23,266 nt of DNA from Phocaeicola plebeius (GCA_004558305.1 SFDG01000037.1:1-23266), one strand, 5' to 3'; shown: positions 1 through 8,287, numbered from the stretch's first letter. The notes: generated by a model not told the origin, from the sequence alone. Program-made: numbers and translations.

Positions 1-1
1 G

Positions 2-1186
2 GGCAAGAGCATCACCAAGCTCCGGGAGTTTGCCCAAAAGGCCGACCGCAACGCTCCCATTGACATGGAGCAGACCTTTCCGAACAATGAATTGGGGGAG
101 ATCTCGCAACACATTGTCAAGATCTACCAACGTCTGCACCGAGCTAAAGAGGCCCTCTCCATCGAACGTGAAAAACTCATTGCCCACCTGCAGACCTCGC
201 ACGAAGGGTTGGGCGTCTTCACGCGCGAACGAAAGGAAATACTGGTCAACAACCTCTTCACGCAATATGCCAACATCATCTCCGACCGTCACCTGAGCTC
301 CACAGAAGAGGTGTTCGACATTCCGGAGCTGGCAGACATCACGGATTTCCTCAACCGCAATGCAGACCATTATCTGAAAGAGGAAAAGCGCCTCGGACTT
401 CACATTGCGAAGAATGCCCGGATTTTTGCAGTAGAGTGCATCCTGTTCCTGGACTTTTCGTTCGAAATCTCCATCAACGACATTACGCAAGAGGAGGAAC
501 AGGCACGGCTGAAACGCCAGCTGACACAGAACATTGCCCACGAACTGAAGACACCGGTGAGCAGCATCCAAGGATACCTGGAGACCATCCTCAACAATCC
601 GAACATGCCGGCTGCCACCCAGCGAACATTTTTGGAACGGAGCTTTGCACAAAGCAACCGGCTGACCTTCTTGCTGCGAGACATCTCGATGCTGACCCGG
701 CTGGACGAGGCCCCCGACCTGATGGAACGAGAACCGGTGGATGTGAGCAACGTCGTAGCGAATATCCTGAACGAGGTGCAACTGAGCCTGGAAGAAAAGC
801 ATATCCAGGTAATCAACCTGTTGCCCAAACAGTTGATGCTCAAAGGAAACAATTCGCTGATATACTCCATCTTCCGCAACCTGACAGACAATGCCATTGC
901 CTATGCAGGGAGCGACATCCAGATTATCATCAACTGTTTTCGTCAAGACGATCATTATTACTACTTCAGCTTTGCCGACACCGGTGTAGGAGTAGCCGAA
1001 GAACACCTGACCCGCCTGTTCGAACGGTTCTATCGGGTAGACAAGGGACGCTCGCGGAAGTTGGGAGGTACGGGACTGGGACTGGCCATCGTGAAGAATG
1101 CCGTCCTCTTCCATGGAGGCACCATCTTCGCCAAAAACTACCCGAAAGGCGGACTGGAGTTCGTCTTTACGTTGGAGATTGTATGA
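2..1186 (+). CDS. Sensor histidine kinase, 5'-truncated by the window edge
   Basis: This is the C-terminal 394 residues of a membrane sensor histidine kinase; the reading frame is open to the window edge, so the periplasmic sensor and membrane helices lie outside. The first ~50 residues (ITKLREFAQKAD...NNELGEI) look like the second half of a HAMP linker, followed by a PAS-like region (about 65-160). The dimerisation/phosphoacceptor motif is QNIAHELKTPVSS, with the phosphorylated His at residue 180 of the visible part. The ATP-binding domain shows an N box (NLTDNAIAYAG), G1 (DTGVGV), F box (FERFYRV) and G2 (GGTGLGLAI), so the kinase should be active. It most resembles the PhoR-like kinases common in Bacteroides; the response regulator is presumably upstream of the window. 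An internal Met at 65 is a possible but unlikely start, because the HAMP sequence continues upstream of it. Confidence 0.93.
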   Translation, partial: GKSITKLREFAQKADRNAPIDMEQTFPNNELGEISQHIVKIYQRLHRAKEALSIEREKLIAHLQTSHEGLGVFTRERKEILVNNLFTQYANIISDRHLSSTEEVFDIPELADITDFLNRNADHYLKEEKRLGLHIAKNARIFAVECILFLDFSFEISINDITQEEEQARLKRQLTQNIAHELKTPVSSIQGYLETILNNPNMPAATQRTFLERSFAQSNRLTFLLRDISMLTRLDEAPDLMEREPVDVSNVVANILNEVQLSLEEKHIQVINLLPKQLMLKGNNSLIYSIFRNLTDNAIAYAGSDIQIIINCFRQDDHYYYFSFADTGVGVAEEHLTRLFERFYRVDKGRSRKLGGTGLGLAIVKNAVLFHGGTIFAKNYPKGGLEFVFTLEIV

Positions 1187-1206
1187 GCAGCGTCCACCCA
1201 GCCAGA

Positions 1207-1318
1207 CTGCCCGAGAGTTGTCTCCCGCTTTCCTTTTCCCCTGTCATTTCGAACGAAGTGAGAAATCTGTTAGCGCAAGTGGATGTATTCAGATGCTTCA
1301 CTCCGTTCAGCATGACAG
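1207..1318. repeat. Interspersed palindromic repeat, copy 1
   Basis: The core at 1241-1318 is an imperfect inverted repeat: 29-nt arms at 1241-1269 and 1290-1318 match at 22 of 29 positions and enclose a 20-nt loop. The left arm begins CTGTCATTTCGAACG and the right arm ends CGTTCAGCATGACAG. About 35 bp before the core is also similar to copy 2 at 2490-2603, so the repeat unit is about 110 bp. It carries no ORF and looks like a small MITE-like or REP-like element. Its right arm overlaps the last codons and stop of the minus-strand glycosyltransferase gene. Confidence 0.75.
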
Positions 1319-2236
1319 TTGGATAGGTGCCCCAAGGTTTTCGGACAAGCTCCCGCCGACCGCTTCCCGTATCCTGTTGACCACCGACAAATCCCGAGAC
1401 GAGAATTTACGAGCAAACAGCAAGTCGGATTGCAACAATTCGGCCAGGTCCTTTTCCTCCCACGTATAGGGATTCCCTCTGTCCCAATCAATCTTTCTCA
1501 TCGATCCTCTCTGCATATCATCCATGTCATAAATCCGACAGCGGAACGGAGAATTCCAGATGACTGTATGAAGGAAAAGCTCATCGGGACACAAGGTATA
1601 GCGGAACCGGCGAACCATATCCGCATCACACTGCCTCACCAGATATTCACAGAATTCTTGTGTGATGCTGACCCAATTACTGCCCTTCTTACAGTCGAAC
1701 CTTACCGGGCGTCGCACCCACAGGATTTTCTGACAGCCCATAAACACATTGCGGAAGAGGGACAGCACCCCATGCCCCCATCCATCCTTCTGTTTCTTCT
1801 GGTCGTTCAAGATATAGAAATAAGCCATTTTCTTCCGTATGTCCGCCTCATGCACGGCTCCGTGAAAGAACCCCACAAATTCCTTTCCCCTGTGCTGCTC
1901 GAAAAAAGCATGAATATAGTCCTGGCTCTTGATGGGGAGATCCACCCCCGACAGCAAATGATAATACCTATAAGGACCATGCAGAAGAGCCTCTCTGAAC
2001 AAGCGGAACTCTACCTCTACCTGACTGAAATTTCCCCAGCGGACTTTCATCGGATGGGGCAGGACATATAACCCGGCAGACTTCATGCTATAGTGTTCCA
2101 CCTGTTTCCTCAACTCACCTGCCCGCTTATCAATATGTAAATAGACATCATTCCTTGCATCATCCAACATCGTCAATAAAGTTTCCAGCACCCGCCATTC
2201 ATGATGGGCAATGATCAAATAAGCATGTTTCTCCAT
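1307..2236 (-). CDS. GT14-like (core-2/I-branching type) glycosyltransferase
   Basis: This 309-residue protein has no signal peptide or membrane helix and resembles the branching beta-1,6-N-acetylglucosaminyltransferase family (GT14, Pfam Branch). Recognisable parts are the N-terminal strand HAYLIIAHH, the VYLHIDKR segment, WGNFSQVEVEFRLF, and YYHLLSGVDLPIKSQDYI, the family's conserved 'LSG.D.PI' region. In bacteria such enzymes usually add sugars to capsule, LPS or glycoprotein glycans; the donor and acceptor cannot be read from sequence. The ATG at 2236 directly precedes the conserved first strand. The gene stands alone between two copies of an interspersed repeat, and its final residues (LSC) and stop codon lie inside the first copy. 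It may be a small module acquired or mobilised by recombination. Confidence 0.85.
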   Translation of the reverse strand: MEKHAYLIIAHHEWRVLETLLTMLDDARNDVYLHIDKRAGELRKQVEHYSMKSAGLYVLPHPMKVRWGNFSQVEVEFRLFREALLHGPYRYYHLLSGVDLPIKSQDYIHAFFEQHRGKEFVGFFHGAVHEADIRKKMAYFYILNDQKKQKDGWGHGVLSLFRNVFMGCQKILWVRRPVRFDCKKGSNWVSITQEFCEYLVRQCDADMVRRFRYTLCPDELFLHTVIWNSPFRCRIYDMDDMQRGSMRKIDWDRGNPYTWEEKDLAELLQSDLLFARKFSSRDLSVVNRIREAVGGSLSENLGAPIQLSC

Positions 2237-2269
2237 CTCAAATAGTACACATTATTTCCGTTTTAGGTA

Positions 2270-2277
2270 CAAATGTA
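2270..2277 (-). promoter_or_regulatory. Putative -7 promoter element for the glycosyltransferase gene
   Basis: On the minus strand this reads TACATTTG, matching the Bacteroides -7 consensus TAnnTTTG. It lies 33 nt upstream of the start codon, giving a short leader. I find no good TTTG at the -33 position, so this is a weak prediction. Confidence 0.35.
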
Positions 2278-2524
2278 CGTAGAATTTGCGTAATAATGGC
2301 AGGATGAGGGTAAAAATTAATCATAGCACTTTCTTAGCTCCGACAGGACGCAAAGCACCGCTCCGACAGGCTGCGGAGCGATACCAAAGATACTGGCGCA
2401 GATAATGCTAAAAAAGAACAGACTCTAACACATCACCCATATGCAGATGTCTATTGACGAAAATTGCGCAACTGATTTTTCTCCCCAGGCCGTCCGAGAA
2501 TTGTTTGCTGCCTTCCTTTTCCAC
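2278..2524. other. Non-coding stretch with a GC-rich hairpin
   Basis: I find no plausible gene between the glycosyltransferase promoter and the core of repeat copy 2. The only clear structure is a perfect 7-bp inverted repeat (CGCTCCG at 2359-2365, CGGAGCG at 2374-2380, 8-nt loop). The motif GCTCCGACAGG occurs twice here (near 2337 and 2360). From about 2490 the sequence is the leader-like part of repeat copy 2. Confidence 0.5.
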
Positions 2525-2603
2525 CTGTCATTTCGAACGGGGTGAGAAATCTGAATACATACACTAACCCATTACAGATGCTTCACTACGTTCAGCATGA
2601 CAA
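2490..2603. repeat. Interspersed palindromic repeat, copy 2
   Basis: This is a second copy of the element at 1207-1318 in the same orientation. The arms are 2525-2553 (CTGTCATTTCGAACGGGGTG...) and 2575-2603 (...CTACGTTCAGCATGACAA), with a 21-nt loop. The 35 bp before the left arm (CCGAGAATTG...CCTTCCTTTTCC) matches the corresponding part of copy 1. The two copies flank the glycosyltransferase gene as direct repeats about 1.28 kb apart. Confidence 0.75.
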
Positions 2604-2609
2604 TAAAAA

Positions 2610-2676
2610 AACTTTGTGACCTTTGTGTTTGAACTAAATGTGTCTTTGTGTTTGAACTAAAACTTTGTGACCTTTG
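2610..2676. repeat. Compound short direct repeats (CTTTGTG family)
   Basis: Two interleaved direct repeats are present. AACTTTGTGACCTTTG is found at 2610-2625 and 2661-2676, and CTTTGTGTTTGAACTAAA at 2621-2638 and 2644-2661. The stretch is non-coding and lies just downstream of the phosphatase stop codon. It looks like decayed or slipped low-complexity repeat DNA rather than a regulatory site. Confidence 0.7.
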
Positions 2677-2736
2677 CGTCTTGGTTTTGTTGCTACTGAA
2701 AGACTCTGCCCAACATAATAATGTCATATTGCAAAA

Positions 2737-4686
2737 TCATGAACAGGCTTCGTGGGGCGCAGCAGGTCGGTAGTGTACACAGACCAGGGTAATGTCGTCA
2801 CTCTGTTCGGCACCTTCGGCATGTTGATGTACGCGGTCCAGAATTTCCAACACCTTTTCCCGGGGTGTCTTTTCGGGCTTCGGTTCTGAGAAAATGCTCA
2901 GCAAACGTTCGTCGGAGAAAAGTTCCTGAGCCCTGCTCTCCGCTTCGGTCACGCCGTCGGAATAGGCAAACAGTTGGGTGTCTGGTTCCAACTGCAGTTC
3001 CTGCTTCTTGTAGTCAAAGCCTGCGAACAATCCTAGGGGGAGGTTGGGAAGGGTGCGCAAGAACGTACCGGCTCCCCGATGATGCAGCACGGGGGCATTG
3101 TGTCCGGCATTACAGTATTCCATTTTGCCGGTCTTCAGGTTGATGATGCCCAGGAAAAGGGTGACGAACATACTGGCTTCGTTGCTCTCGGCAATGGAGT
3201 CGTTCAGCGAACGGACAATCGCATCGGGACTTTCCAGATGGGTGGCAATGTTGCGGAAGAGGCTACGGGTCACTGCCATCAGCAGCGAGGCAGGCACGCC
3301 CTTGCCCGATACGTCGCCCACCGTGAAGTAGAGTTTCTCATTATCGATAAAGAAATCATACAGGTCGCCGCCTACTTCCTTGGCCGGGATCAGGCAGGCA
3401 TACAGGTCAACATCCTCCCGGTCGGGGAAAGGCGGGAAGATTTTCGGAATCATGCCCATCTGGATATCGCGGGCAATGCGCAGCTCGCTTTCGATGCGTT
3501 CCTTGCTGACGGTGGTCTCTTTCAGCTCTTCCGTATAGGTGACCAGCGACTGTTGCATGAAGTCGATGGAATCGCGCAGCATCTTCATTTCGTCCTTGCT
3601 CCGAATATCAGGCAGAGTGGTCTGGAAGTTGCCCGCCGCAATCTTCTGCGCCGAGGCGGCAAACTCCATCAACGGGGAGGTCTGCCTGCGCACTATGCGG
3701 TAACAGCAGGTAAGCATGACAATGATTCCCACAATAAAGATGATGACGACCTTGACTTTCATCTCCTCCAATCCGGCAAAGATTTCGTCTTGCGGACAAA
3801 TGATGCCTACCGACCAGCCGGTACGCTCAATCGGTGCATAAAAGGTATAGCTCAACGTGTCATCGTTCTGCAACAGGGCCATGCCCTTCTCCTGGTTAAT
3901 CATGGCGCGGCCGATATCGGCCACCGTCTGGTCTTCCATATCGAGGGTGGCCGAAAAGACCGTCTCATTCAAGATGCGTTCGGGAAGATAGTGCACCAGG
4001 TAGGATCCGCCCCTCCCCACCATGATGTTGTATGACCTGGGATAGGGCTTGATGCTGTTGACAAGGCGGGTAAACCACTCCAACGAGATATCTGCTGTGA
4101 AAATGGCATACATCTTCCCGGCTTTGTCGTACAACGGCTTGGAATAAGTACACATAATGATGTCGCCGCCGCCATCGTCAAAATACGGCTCGCTCCAATA
4201 GGCCTGATTCAGGAGTTTCGGAATCTGGTACCAGTCGCAATAATGGTACTCATAGTCCTCCGTTCCCAACTGGAAGGACTGGATGGAATCCCCTTCGTAG
4301 CAGGAGTAGGGGGCAAACCGGACGCCTTTCTCGGGGAAGAAACACGGTTCGAAGGCAATGGCAGAGCCCACGATATAGGGATTGTTTTCGAGCATACGGG
4401 CCGTCAGGCAGTAGAGGGAATCGGGCGTGGCGAGGGTCTCCTCCACATTCCAGGCCATATTGTTCACGGCCACCTCTACCGTCTCCAATACCTGCTCGAT
4501 CCGTAGGATGGTCGTTTCCAAAGCAGATTCGGCATGGCTGACCGCTTCGTTTCTCACCTGGGTACGGGCTGACTGGTAATAGGCAATAAAAGCGATGATG
4601 AACACGGCCGATGTCATCGTAATCAGCCAGCAGCTCAATCTTGCCGGAAACGACTGGGAAATTTTGGGCATCGTTATTCTTTTCAT
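2737..4686 (-). CDS. Membrane sensor protein phosphatase: Cache, HAMP, SpoIIE/PP2C
   Basis: This 649-residue inner-membrane protein senses a periplasmic signal and dephosphorylates a cytoplasmic Ser/Thr phosphoprotein. In order it has a first membrane helix (about 17-36), a periplasmic Cache-like domain (about 40-300), a second helix (about 312-330), a HAMP region (about 330-385), a coiled-coil linker, and a SpoIIE/PP2C phosphatase domain (about 405-640). Metal-binding motifs are intact: GGDLYDF (439-445), GDVSGKG (457-463), YSDGVTEA (575-582) and DDIT (630-633). The usual target of such phosphatases is a STAS anti-anti-sigma protein, but none is encoded nearby. Its ATG overlaps the stop of the upstream binding-protein gene (ATGA, 4683-4686), implying translational coupling. 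I infer that the binding protein delivers a ligand to the Cache domain. Confidence 0.92.
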   Translation of the reverse strand: MKRITMPKISQSFPARLSCWLITMTSAVFIIAFIAYYQSARTQVRNEAVSHAESALETTILRIEQVLETVEVAVNNMAWNVEETLATPDSLYCLTARMLENNPYIVGSAIAFEPCFFPEKGVRFAPYSCYEGDSIQSFQLGTEDYEYHYCDWYQIPKLLNQAYWSEPYFDDGGGDIIMCTYSKPLYDKAGKMYAIFTADISLEWFTRLVNSIKPYPRSYNIMVGRGGSYLVHYLPERILNETVFSATLDMEDQTVADIGRAMINQEKGMALLQNDDTLSYTFYAPIERTGWSVGIICPQDEIFAGLEEMKVKVVIIFIVGIIVMLTCCYRIVRRQTSPLMEFAASAQKIAAGNFQTTLPDIRSKDEMKMLRDSIDFMQQSLVTYTEELKETTVSKERIESELRIARDIQMGMIPKIFPPFPDREDVDLYACLIPAKEVGGDLYDFFIDNEKLYFTVGDVSGKGVPASLLMAVTRSLFRNIATHLESPDAIVRSLNDSIAESNEASMFVTLFLGIINLKTGKMEYCNAGHNAPVLHHRGAGTFLRTLPNLPLGLFAGFDYKKQELQLEPDTQLFAYSDGVTEAESRAQELFSDERLLSIFSEPKPEKTPREKVLEILDRVHQHAEGAEQSDDITLVCVHYRPAAPHEACS

Positions 4687-5672
4687 TTTTCTTCTCCTTT
4701 CCAGAATTGGTTGTAATCAATAGGTGTCTGAATCATCCCTCCCTTCATCAGGATGTCATTGGCCAGTTTCAATTGTTCCGGTTTCAGCCGGAAACTGGCC
4801 TTCCCCTGAATGTCGACTTCCGTCTTCAGCCTACGGGTGCCGACCGGTTCCGATTTCTCGTCGCACGTCAACCGGAAGACCTCTTTCAGCATCCATCGCT
4901 GATGGTGGATATTGACAGGCATTTGGGACTGTTTCATCACCTTCAGCACGATTTCCAGGGTTTCGTCCGGATGTTTCTTCGCCCATTCCCATCCCCGCCG
5001 GGAAGCACGCGCAAAGGCTTTCACCTGCTCCGGATGGGCCTTATAGTAGCTTTGCAGAACGTACAGCCCATCTTCCGGTATGTCCAGCCCGTAATCGGCC
5101 ACGGAAAACACCTGCTTCGGCTGGATGCCGGAGGCCATGATGAGCCAATACTCATTGTAGCTCATGGCAAGAGTGGCATCGATGGCTCCCGAAACCAGGA
5201 GGTTGATGCCCTGCAAGTACTTTATCCACTCGATATTCAGTTCCTTTTGTTTGTCCAATATCCATGCGGTTTCGCCAAAGCCCACCTTCCAGATGCCCAC
5301 CCGCTTGTTGCGCAGGTCGTCCAGCGTACGGATGCTGTCATTGCGCGGCACGATAAGCAAACTGTTATGCTGGGAGGTCTGCAAGACATTGACCAGCGGA
5401 AAACCACGGTCGATGGCTTCCATGGCTTGGGGAAGCTGCATGGTCACAATGTGGCTGTTTCCGTCCACCATACGATTGAACGTGGAATAGGAGGCAGAAG
5501 GGTGTCGGACTTCCACATCCAGCCCCTCCTCTGCATAGAACCCTTTTTCCTGGGCTACATAGTAGCCGGCAAACTGGGCCTGGGGCAACCATTGGGGAGT
5601 GAAGACAATGCGCTGGGCCTGGAGCAGGGAACTGGCCAGCAAACCTAATAAAATCAGTATATAGCGTTTCAT
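4683..5672 (-). CDS. NMT1/THI5-type periplasmic substrate-binding protein
   Basis: This is a 329-residue secreted protein of the NMT1/THI5-like family, the binding proteins of thiamine-precursor, nitrate and sulfonate ABC importers. The start was placed at 5672 because MKRYILILLGLLASSLLQAQ is a good signal peptide without a lipobox; a longer frame reaches 5726 but adds 18 residues with no signal character. Family features are FTPQWLPQAQFAGYYVAQEK, KGFYAEEGLDVEVRHPSAS, the MQLPQAMEAI segment and LRNKRVGIWKVG. No permease or ATPase gene is adjacent. Instead the gene overlaps by 4 bp with a Cache-domain phosphatase gene, which suggests a sensory co-receptor role. The ligand is unknown; a pyrimidine-like compound is one possibility from the family. 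Confidence 0.88.
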   Translation of the reverse strand: MKRYILILLGLLASSLLQAQRIVFTPQWLPQAQFAGYYVAQEKGFYAEEGLDVEVRHPSASYSTFNRMVDGNSHIVTMQLPQAMEAIDRGFPLVNVLQTSQHNSLLIVPRNDSIRTLDDLRNKRVGIWKVGFGETAWILDKQKELNIEWIKYLQGINLLVSGAIDATLAMSYNEYWLIMASGIQPKQVFSVADYGLDIPEDGLYVLQSYYKAHPEQVKAFARASRRGWEWAKKHPDETLEIVLKVMKQSQMPVNIHHQRWMLKEVFRLTCDEKSEPVGTRRLKTEVDIQGKASFRLKPEQLKLANDILMKGGMIQTPIDYNQFWKGEEK

Positions 5673-5756
5673 ATCAACAAATAGATTTCGAATCTCAAAA
5701 ATAACAGGTTTTCTGCAATTATACAAATTATCTCATGCTTTTCCAATCGGCATCCG

Positions 5757-6404
5757 TCAGTCGGCTCCCCGTAGGGTCGTGGTGCAGACAAACTGGGGAT
5801 GAAGAAGGTAGGAAATCTTGAAAAGCTGCTGGAGGGGGGTGCGGTATTCTTGTGCCCTGAAGCTGCCGTCCACGCCCAGGACAAACGGAAATATGCGAAG
5901 ATGCTCCCGAAAATCCACATCACTGCATCCAAGCACCTTGAAAATCGTCTCCTTGGCCGACCAGTGGAGCAATAACCCGTACAGCTGGTCGGAGGGAGAA
6001 AGGCAGGAAAAGCCAGGCAACTCATCGGGACGCACAAAGCGATCAGCCACTCCCCGTACGCGCTCGTGGACCTGTTCGATGTCTATCCCGACTTCGACGG
6101 TAGGATGGAGAGCGACGGCCACATACCCCTTGGTATGGGAAATGCTGATGTTCCAACTGCCATCAGTGAGATAGGGCTTTCCTGAATCCAGATGGCCGAT
6201 CTGTTTTTCCTCACCCAGCAGTGCCCGCAAGAGAACACGCACCGCCAGGTATTCCATCCGGCGACAAGCAGCCCGCATAGACGACAGTTCCTCGTCGTAG
6301 GGCAAAGAAGCGGTCAGGCCTTCCCGTAATTGGGGAAGGCTTTCTGTAACCTGCCAGATACCGATAGTAGCGGCACCCTCTTTCCATTGTCTGAACAGCG
6401 GCAT
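5757..6404 (-). CDS. 4'-phosphopantetheinyl transferase (Sfp type)
   Basis: This 215-residue cytoplasmic enzyme transfers the 4'-phosphopantetheine arm of coenzyme A to a serine of acyl or peptidyl carrier proteins. The Sfp-family signatures are present: NISISHTKGYVAVA (85-98), VEVGIDIEQV with the Mg-binding Asp108 and Glu110, and HWSAKETIFKVLG with Glu152 and Lys156. Length is typical of the Sfp/Gsp group rather than of short AcpS. It starts 20 bp after gldE, in the conserved Bacteroidota order gldE-(gldD)-sfp. No polyketide or peptide synthetase gene is in the window, so the target is probably fatty-acid ACP. Confidence 0.9.
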   Translation of the reverse strand: MPLFRQWKEGAATIGIWQVTESLPQLREGLTASLPYDEELSSMRAACRRMEYLAVRVLLRALLGEEKQIGHLDSGKPYLTDGSWNISISHTKGYVAVALHPTVEVGIDIEQVHERVRGVADRFVRPDELPGFSCLSPSDQLYGLLLHWSAKETIFKVLGCSDVDFREHLRIFPFVLGVDGSFRAQEYRTPLQQLFKISYLLHPQFVCTTTLRGAD

Positions 6405-6424
6405 AAGACGACTTTCAAAAAGAT

Positions 6425-7780
6425 TTATTCGGCAGCCAACGGTCCGGCTTCCACCGGATCAACGGTCACCTTGACTTTCAGAATGCGGCGTACATCCATG
6501 GCCAGCACCTCGAAACGGTAGTTCTTACAGTGCAACACCTCATGCAGCGAAGGGAACTCGCCTTTCAGCTCCAGCAACAGTCCGGCCAACGTATCGGCAT
6601 CACCGGCCATGTCTGAAAAATCTTCCGGATTGATTTTCAACACCTTGTAGAAATCAGACAAAAGAATCTTCGCCTCGAACACATAGACATTGTCCGCCGT
6701 CTGTGTATACATACGTTCTTCGTCATCATACTCGTCGTTGATTTCGCCCACTATCTCCTCAATGATGTCTTCCATGGTTACGATTCCCGATGTGCCGCCG
6801 AACTCATCGACCACGATGGCAATATGAATCTTGTTGACCTGAAAATCCCGCAACAGGTCGTCAATCATCTTGGTCTCGGGAACGAAGTAGGCCGGACGGA
6901 TAAGATTCTGCCACTTGAAGTCATCGCCCTGGCTAAGGTACGGAAGCAGGTCCTTGATATAGAGAATCCCCTTGATGTTGTCGCACGATTCCTCGTAGAC
7001 CGGGATGCGGGAATAAGCATTCTCGACAATACACTTCAGAACATCAGGGAAAGGCGTGTCGATGGAAAGGTCTACCATATCCAGGCGGGATGTCATCACT
7101 TCCTTGGCGGTTTCCTCTCCGAAACGGATGATACCTTCCAGCATCTGGCTCTCTTCGGAAATCTCATTCTTGTCCGTCAGTTCAAGGGCCTGCGACAATT
7201 CGTCAACCGACAAGTTGGGAGCCTTCTGCTTCTGGGCCAGCTTGTTGATGACCAGCGTGGAACGGACCAGCCAATTAGATACAGGCCGGAAGACGGTCTT
7301 GAGCACAGAAATGACCGGAGCAGCCCGACGGACAAAGGGAAGCGTATGCTGTGCGGAATAGATTTTGGGCATGATTTCCCCAAAAAGGAGCAACAGGAAT
7401 GTCAGTACCACTGTGACCACCAGGAACTCAAGCACCTTGGAACTACCGAAGTCGATGACATTGGCAAAATAGTAGTTGAGCAACATGATGATGGTGACAT
7501 TCACAAAATTATTGGAAATGAGAATGGTGGCCAACAAATGTTCGGAATCGTCGAGCAATTCCCGAATCCGCCGGTCAGCAGGATGGCTCTCCTCGTCAAT
7601 CTCGCTCAAATCGGCAGGAGACAACGAAAAGAAAGCAATCTCGGAAGCGGAAACAAAGCCGGAACAATACAACAAGACAATGGCCAGTACAAGGGCCACC
7701 ATCGCTCCCGTAGAGGGAGGCATGACGGTTACTCCGTCAAACAAATCTGCCAAGCGGCATAAATACGCGTCAGGGTCCAA
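6425..7780 (-). CDS. gldE: GldE-like CNNM/CorC-family membrane protein with CBS pair
   Basis: This 451-residue inner-membrane protein belongs to the hemolysin C/CorC/CNNM group. An N-terminal DUF21 region (about 25-200) has hydrophobic helices, for example ALVLAIVLLYCSGFVSASEI and FLVVTVVLTFLLLLFGEIMPK. A CBS pair follows (about 215-340; VMTSRLDMVDL, YSRIPVYEES, IAIVVDEFGGTSGIVTMEDI), then a CorC_HlyC domain at the C terminus. In Flavobacterium the orthologue GldE is a gliding-motility accessory protein; in non-gliding Bacteroides its role is unknown, with divalent-cation handling suggested by the family. The start is a TTG at 7780 (reading MDPDAYL), the first usable codon after an upstream in-frame stop. 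The first ATG would remove 19 residues. gldD is absent from the usual place between gldE and sfp. Confidence 0.85.
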   Translation of the reverse strand: MDPDAYLCRLADLFDGVTVMPPSTGAMVALVLAIVLLYCSGFVSASEIAFFSLSPADLSEIDEESHPADRRIRELLDDSEHLLATILISNNFVNVTIIMLLNYYFANVIDFGSSKVLEFLVVTVVLTFLLLLFGEIMPKIYSAQHTLPFVRRAAPVISVLKTVFRPVSNWLVRSTLVINKLAQKQKAPNLSVDELSQALELTDKNEISEESQMLEGIIRFGEETAKEVMTSRLDMVDLSIDTPFPDVLKCIVENAYSRIPVYEESCDNIKGILYIKDLLPYLSQGDDFKWQNLIRPAYFVPETKMIDDLLRDFQVNKIHIAIVVDEFGGTSGIVTMEDIIEEIVGEINDEYDDEERMYTQTADNVYVFEAKILLSDFYKVLKINPEDFSDMAGDADTLAGLLLELKGEFPSLHEVLHCKNYRFEVLAMDVRRILKVKVTVDPVEAGPLAAE

Positions 7781-7860
7781 ACAAACAATGATTTAGTTAA
7801 ACATAATAATTACTTCAGTTCGGCCATACCATCGCCTAAACGGGCATCAGACCGATTCCG

Positions 7861-8274
7861 TCAAAACGGGTTGTCATTTTCCGGTCGCGGCTGGAAGGGT
7901 GCCTGGGAGTTCTGCTGCTGGGCTGTGCCCTGCTGCACTGGCCGGGTGGTAAGCAACTCCATGTTGTCGCCGAAGATTTCCACCACGTAGCGCTTCACTC
8001 CGTTCTGGTCATCGTACGAACGGCTGCGAATCTTCCCCTCGATGTAGAGCTTGTCTCCCTTATGGACATACTTCTCGGCCACCTCTGCCAGTCGTCGCCA
8101 CAACACGATGTTGTGCCATTCCGTGCGATCAGGCACCTGGGTGCCATTAGCCAATGTGTAGCCGCGATCAGTCGTAGCCAGCGTGAAAGTAGCCACGGCC
8201 ACCCCCTGGTCCAAGTACCTCACTTCGGGATCCTTCCCCACATTTCCTATCAACTGGACTTTATTCAATGACAT
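7861..8274 (-). CDS. ssb: Single-stranded DNA-binding protein
   Basis: This 137-residue protein coats single-stranded DNA during replication, recombination and repair. It has the bacterial SSB OB-fold over about residues 1-108 (MSLNKVQLIGNVGKDPEVRY, EWHNIVLWRRLAEVAEKYVHKG, LYIEGKIRSRSYDDQNG), a short Gln/Pro-rich linker, and the acidic-aromatic tail ENDNPF that docks partner proteins. The start is an ATG at 8274, 13 nt from the mutY stop, consistent with one mRNA. The mutY-ssb pairing is typical of Bacteroidota. Confidence 0.96.
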   Translation of the reverse strand: MSLNKVQLIGNVGKDPEVRYLDQGVAVATFTLATTDRGYTLANGTQVPDRTEWHNIVLWRRLAEVAEKYVHKGDKLYIEGKIRSRSYDDQNGVKRYVVEIFGDNMELLTTRPVQQGTAQQQNSQAPFQPRPENDNPF

Positions 8275-8287
8275 AGCTTGATACGTT

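Noticed and set aside
5673..5726. Longer N terminus of the binding protein
   Set aside because: The extra 18 residues precede a complete signal peptide, which would then be internal.
7813..7860. In-frame 15-codon extension after the ssb TGA stop
   Set aside because: Fifteen sense codons after a stop are common by chance, and SSB already ends in the functional acidic-aromatic tail (DNPF) at the TGA.
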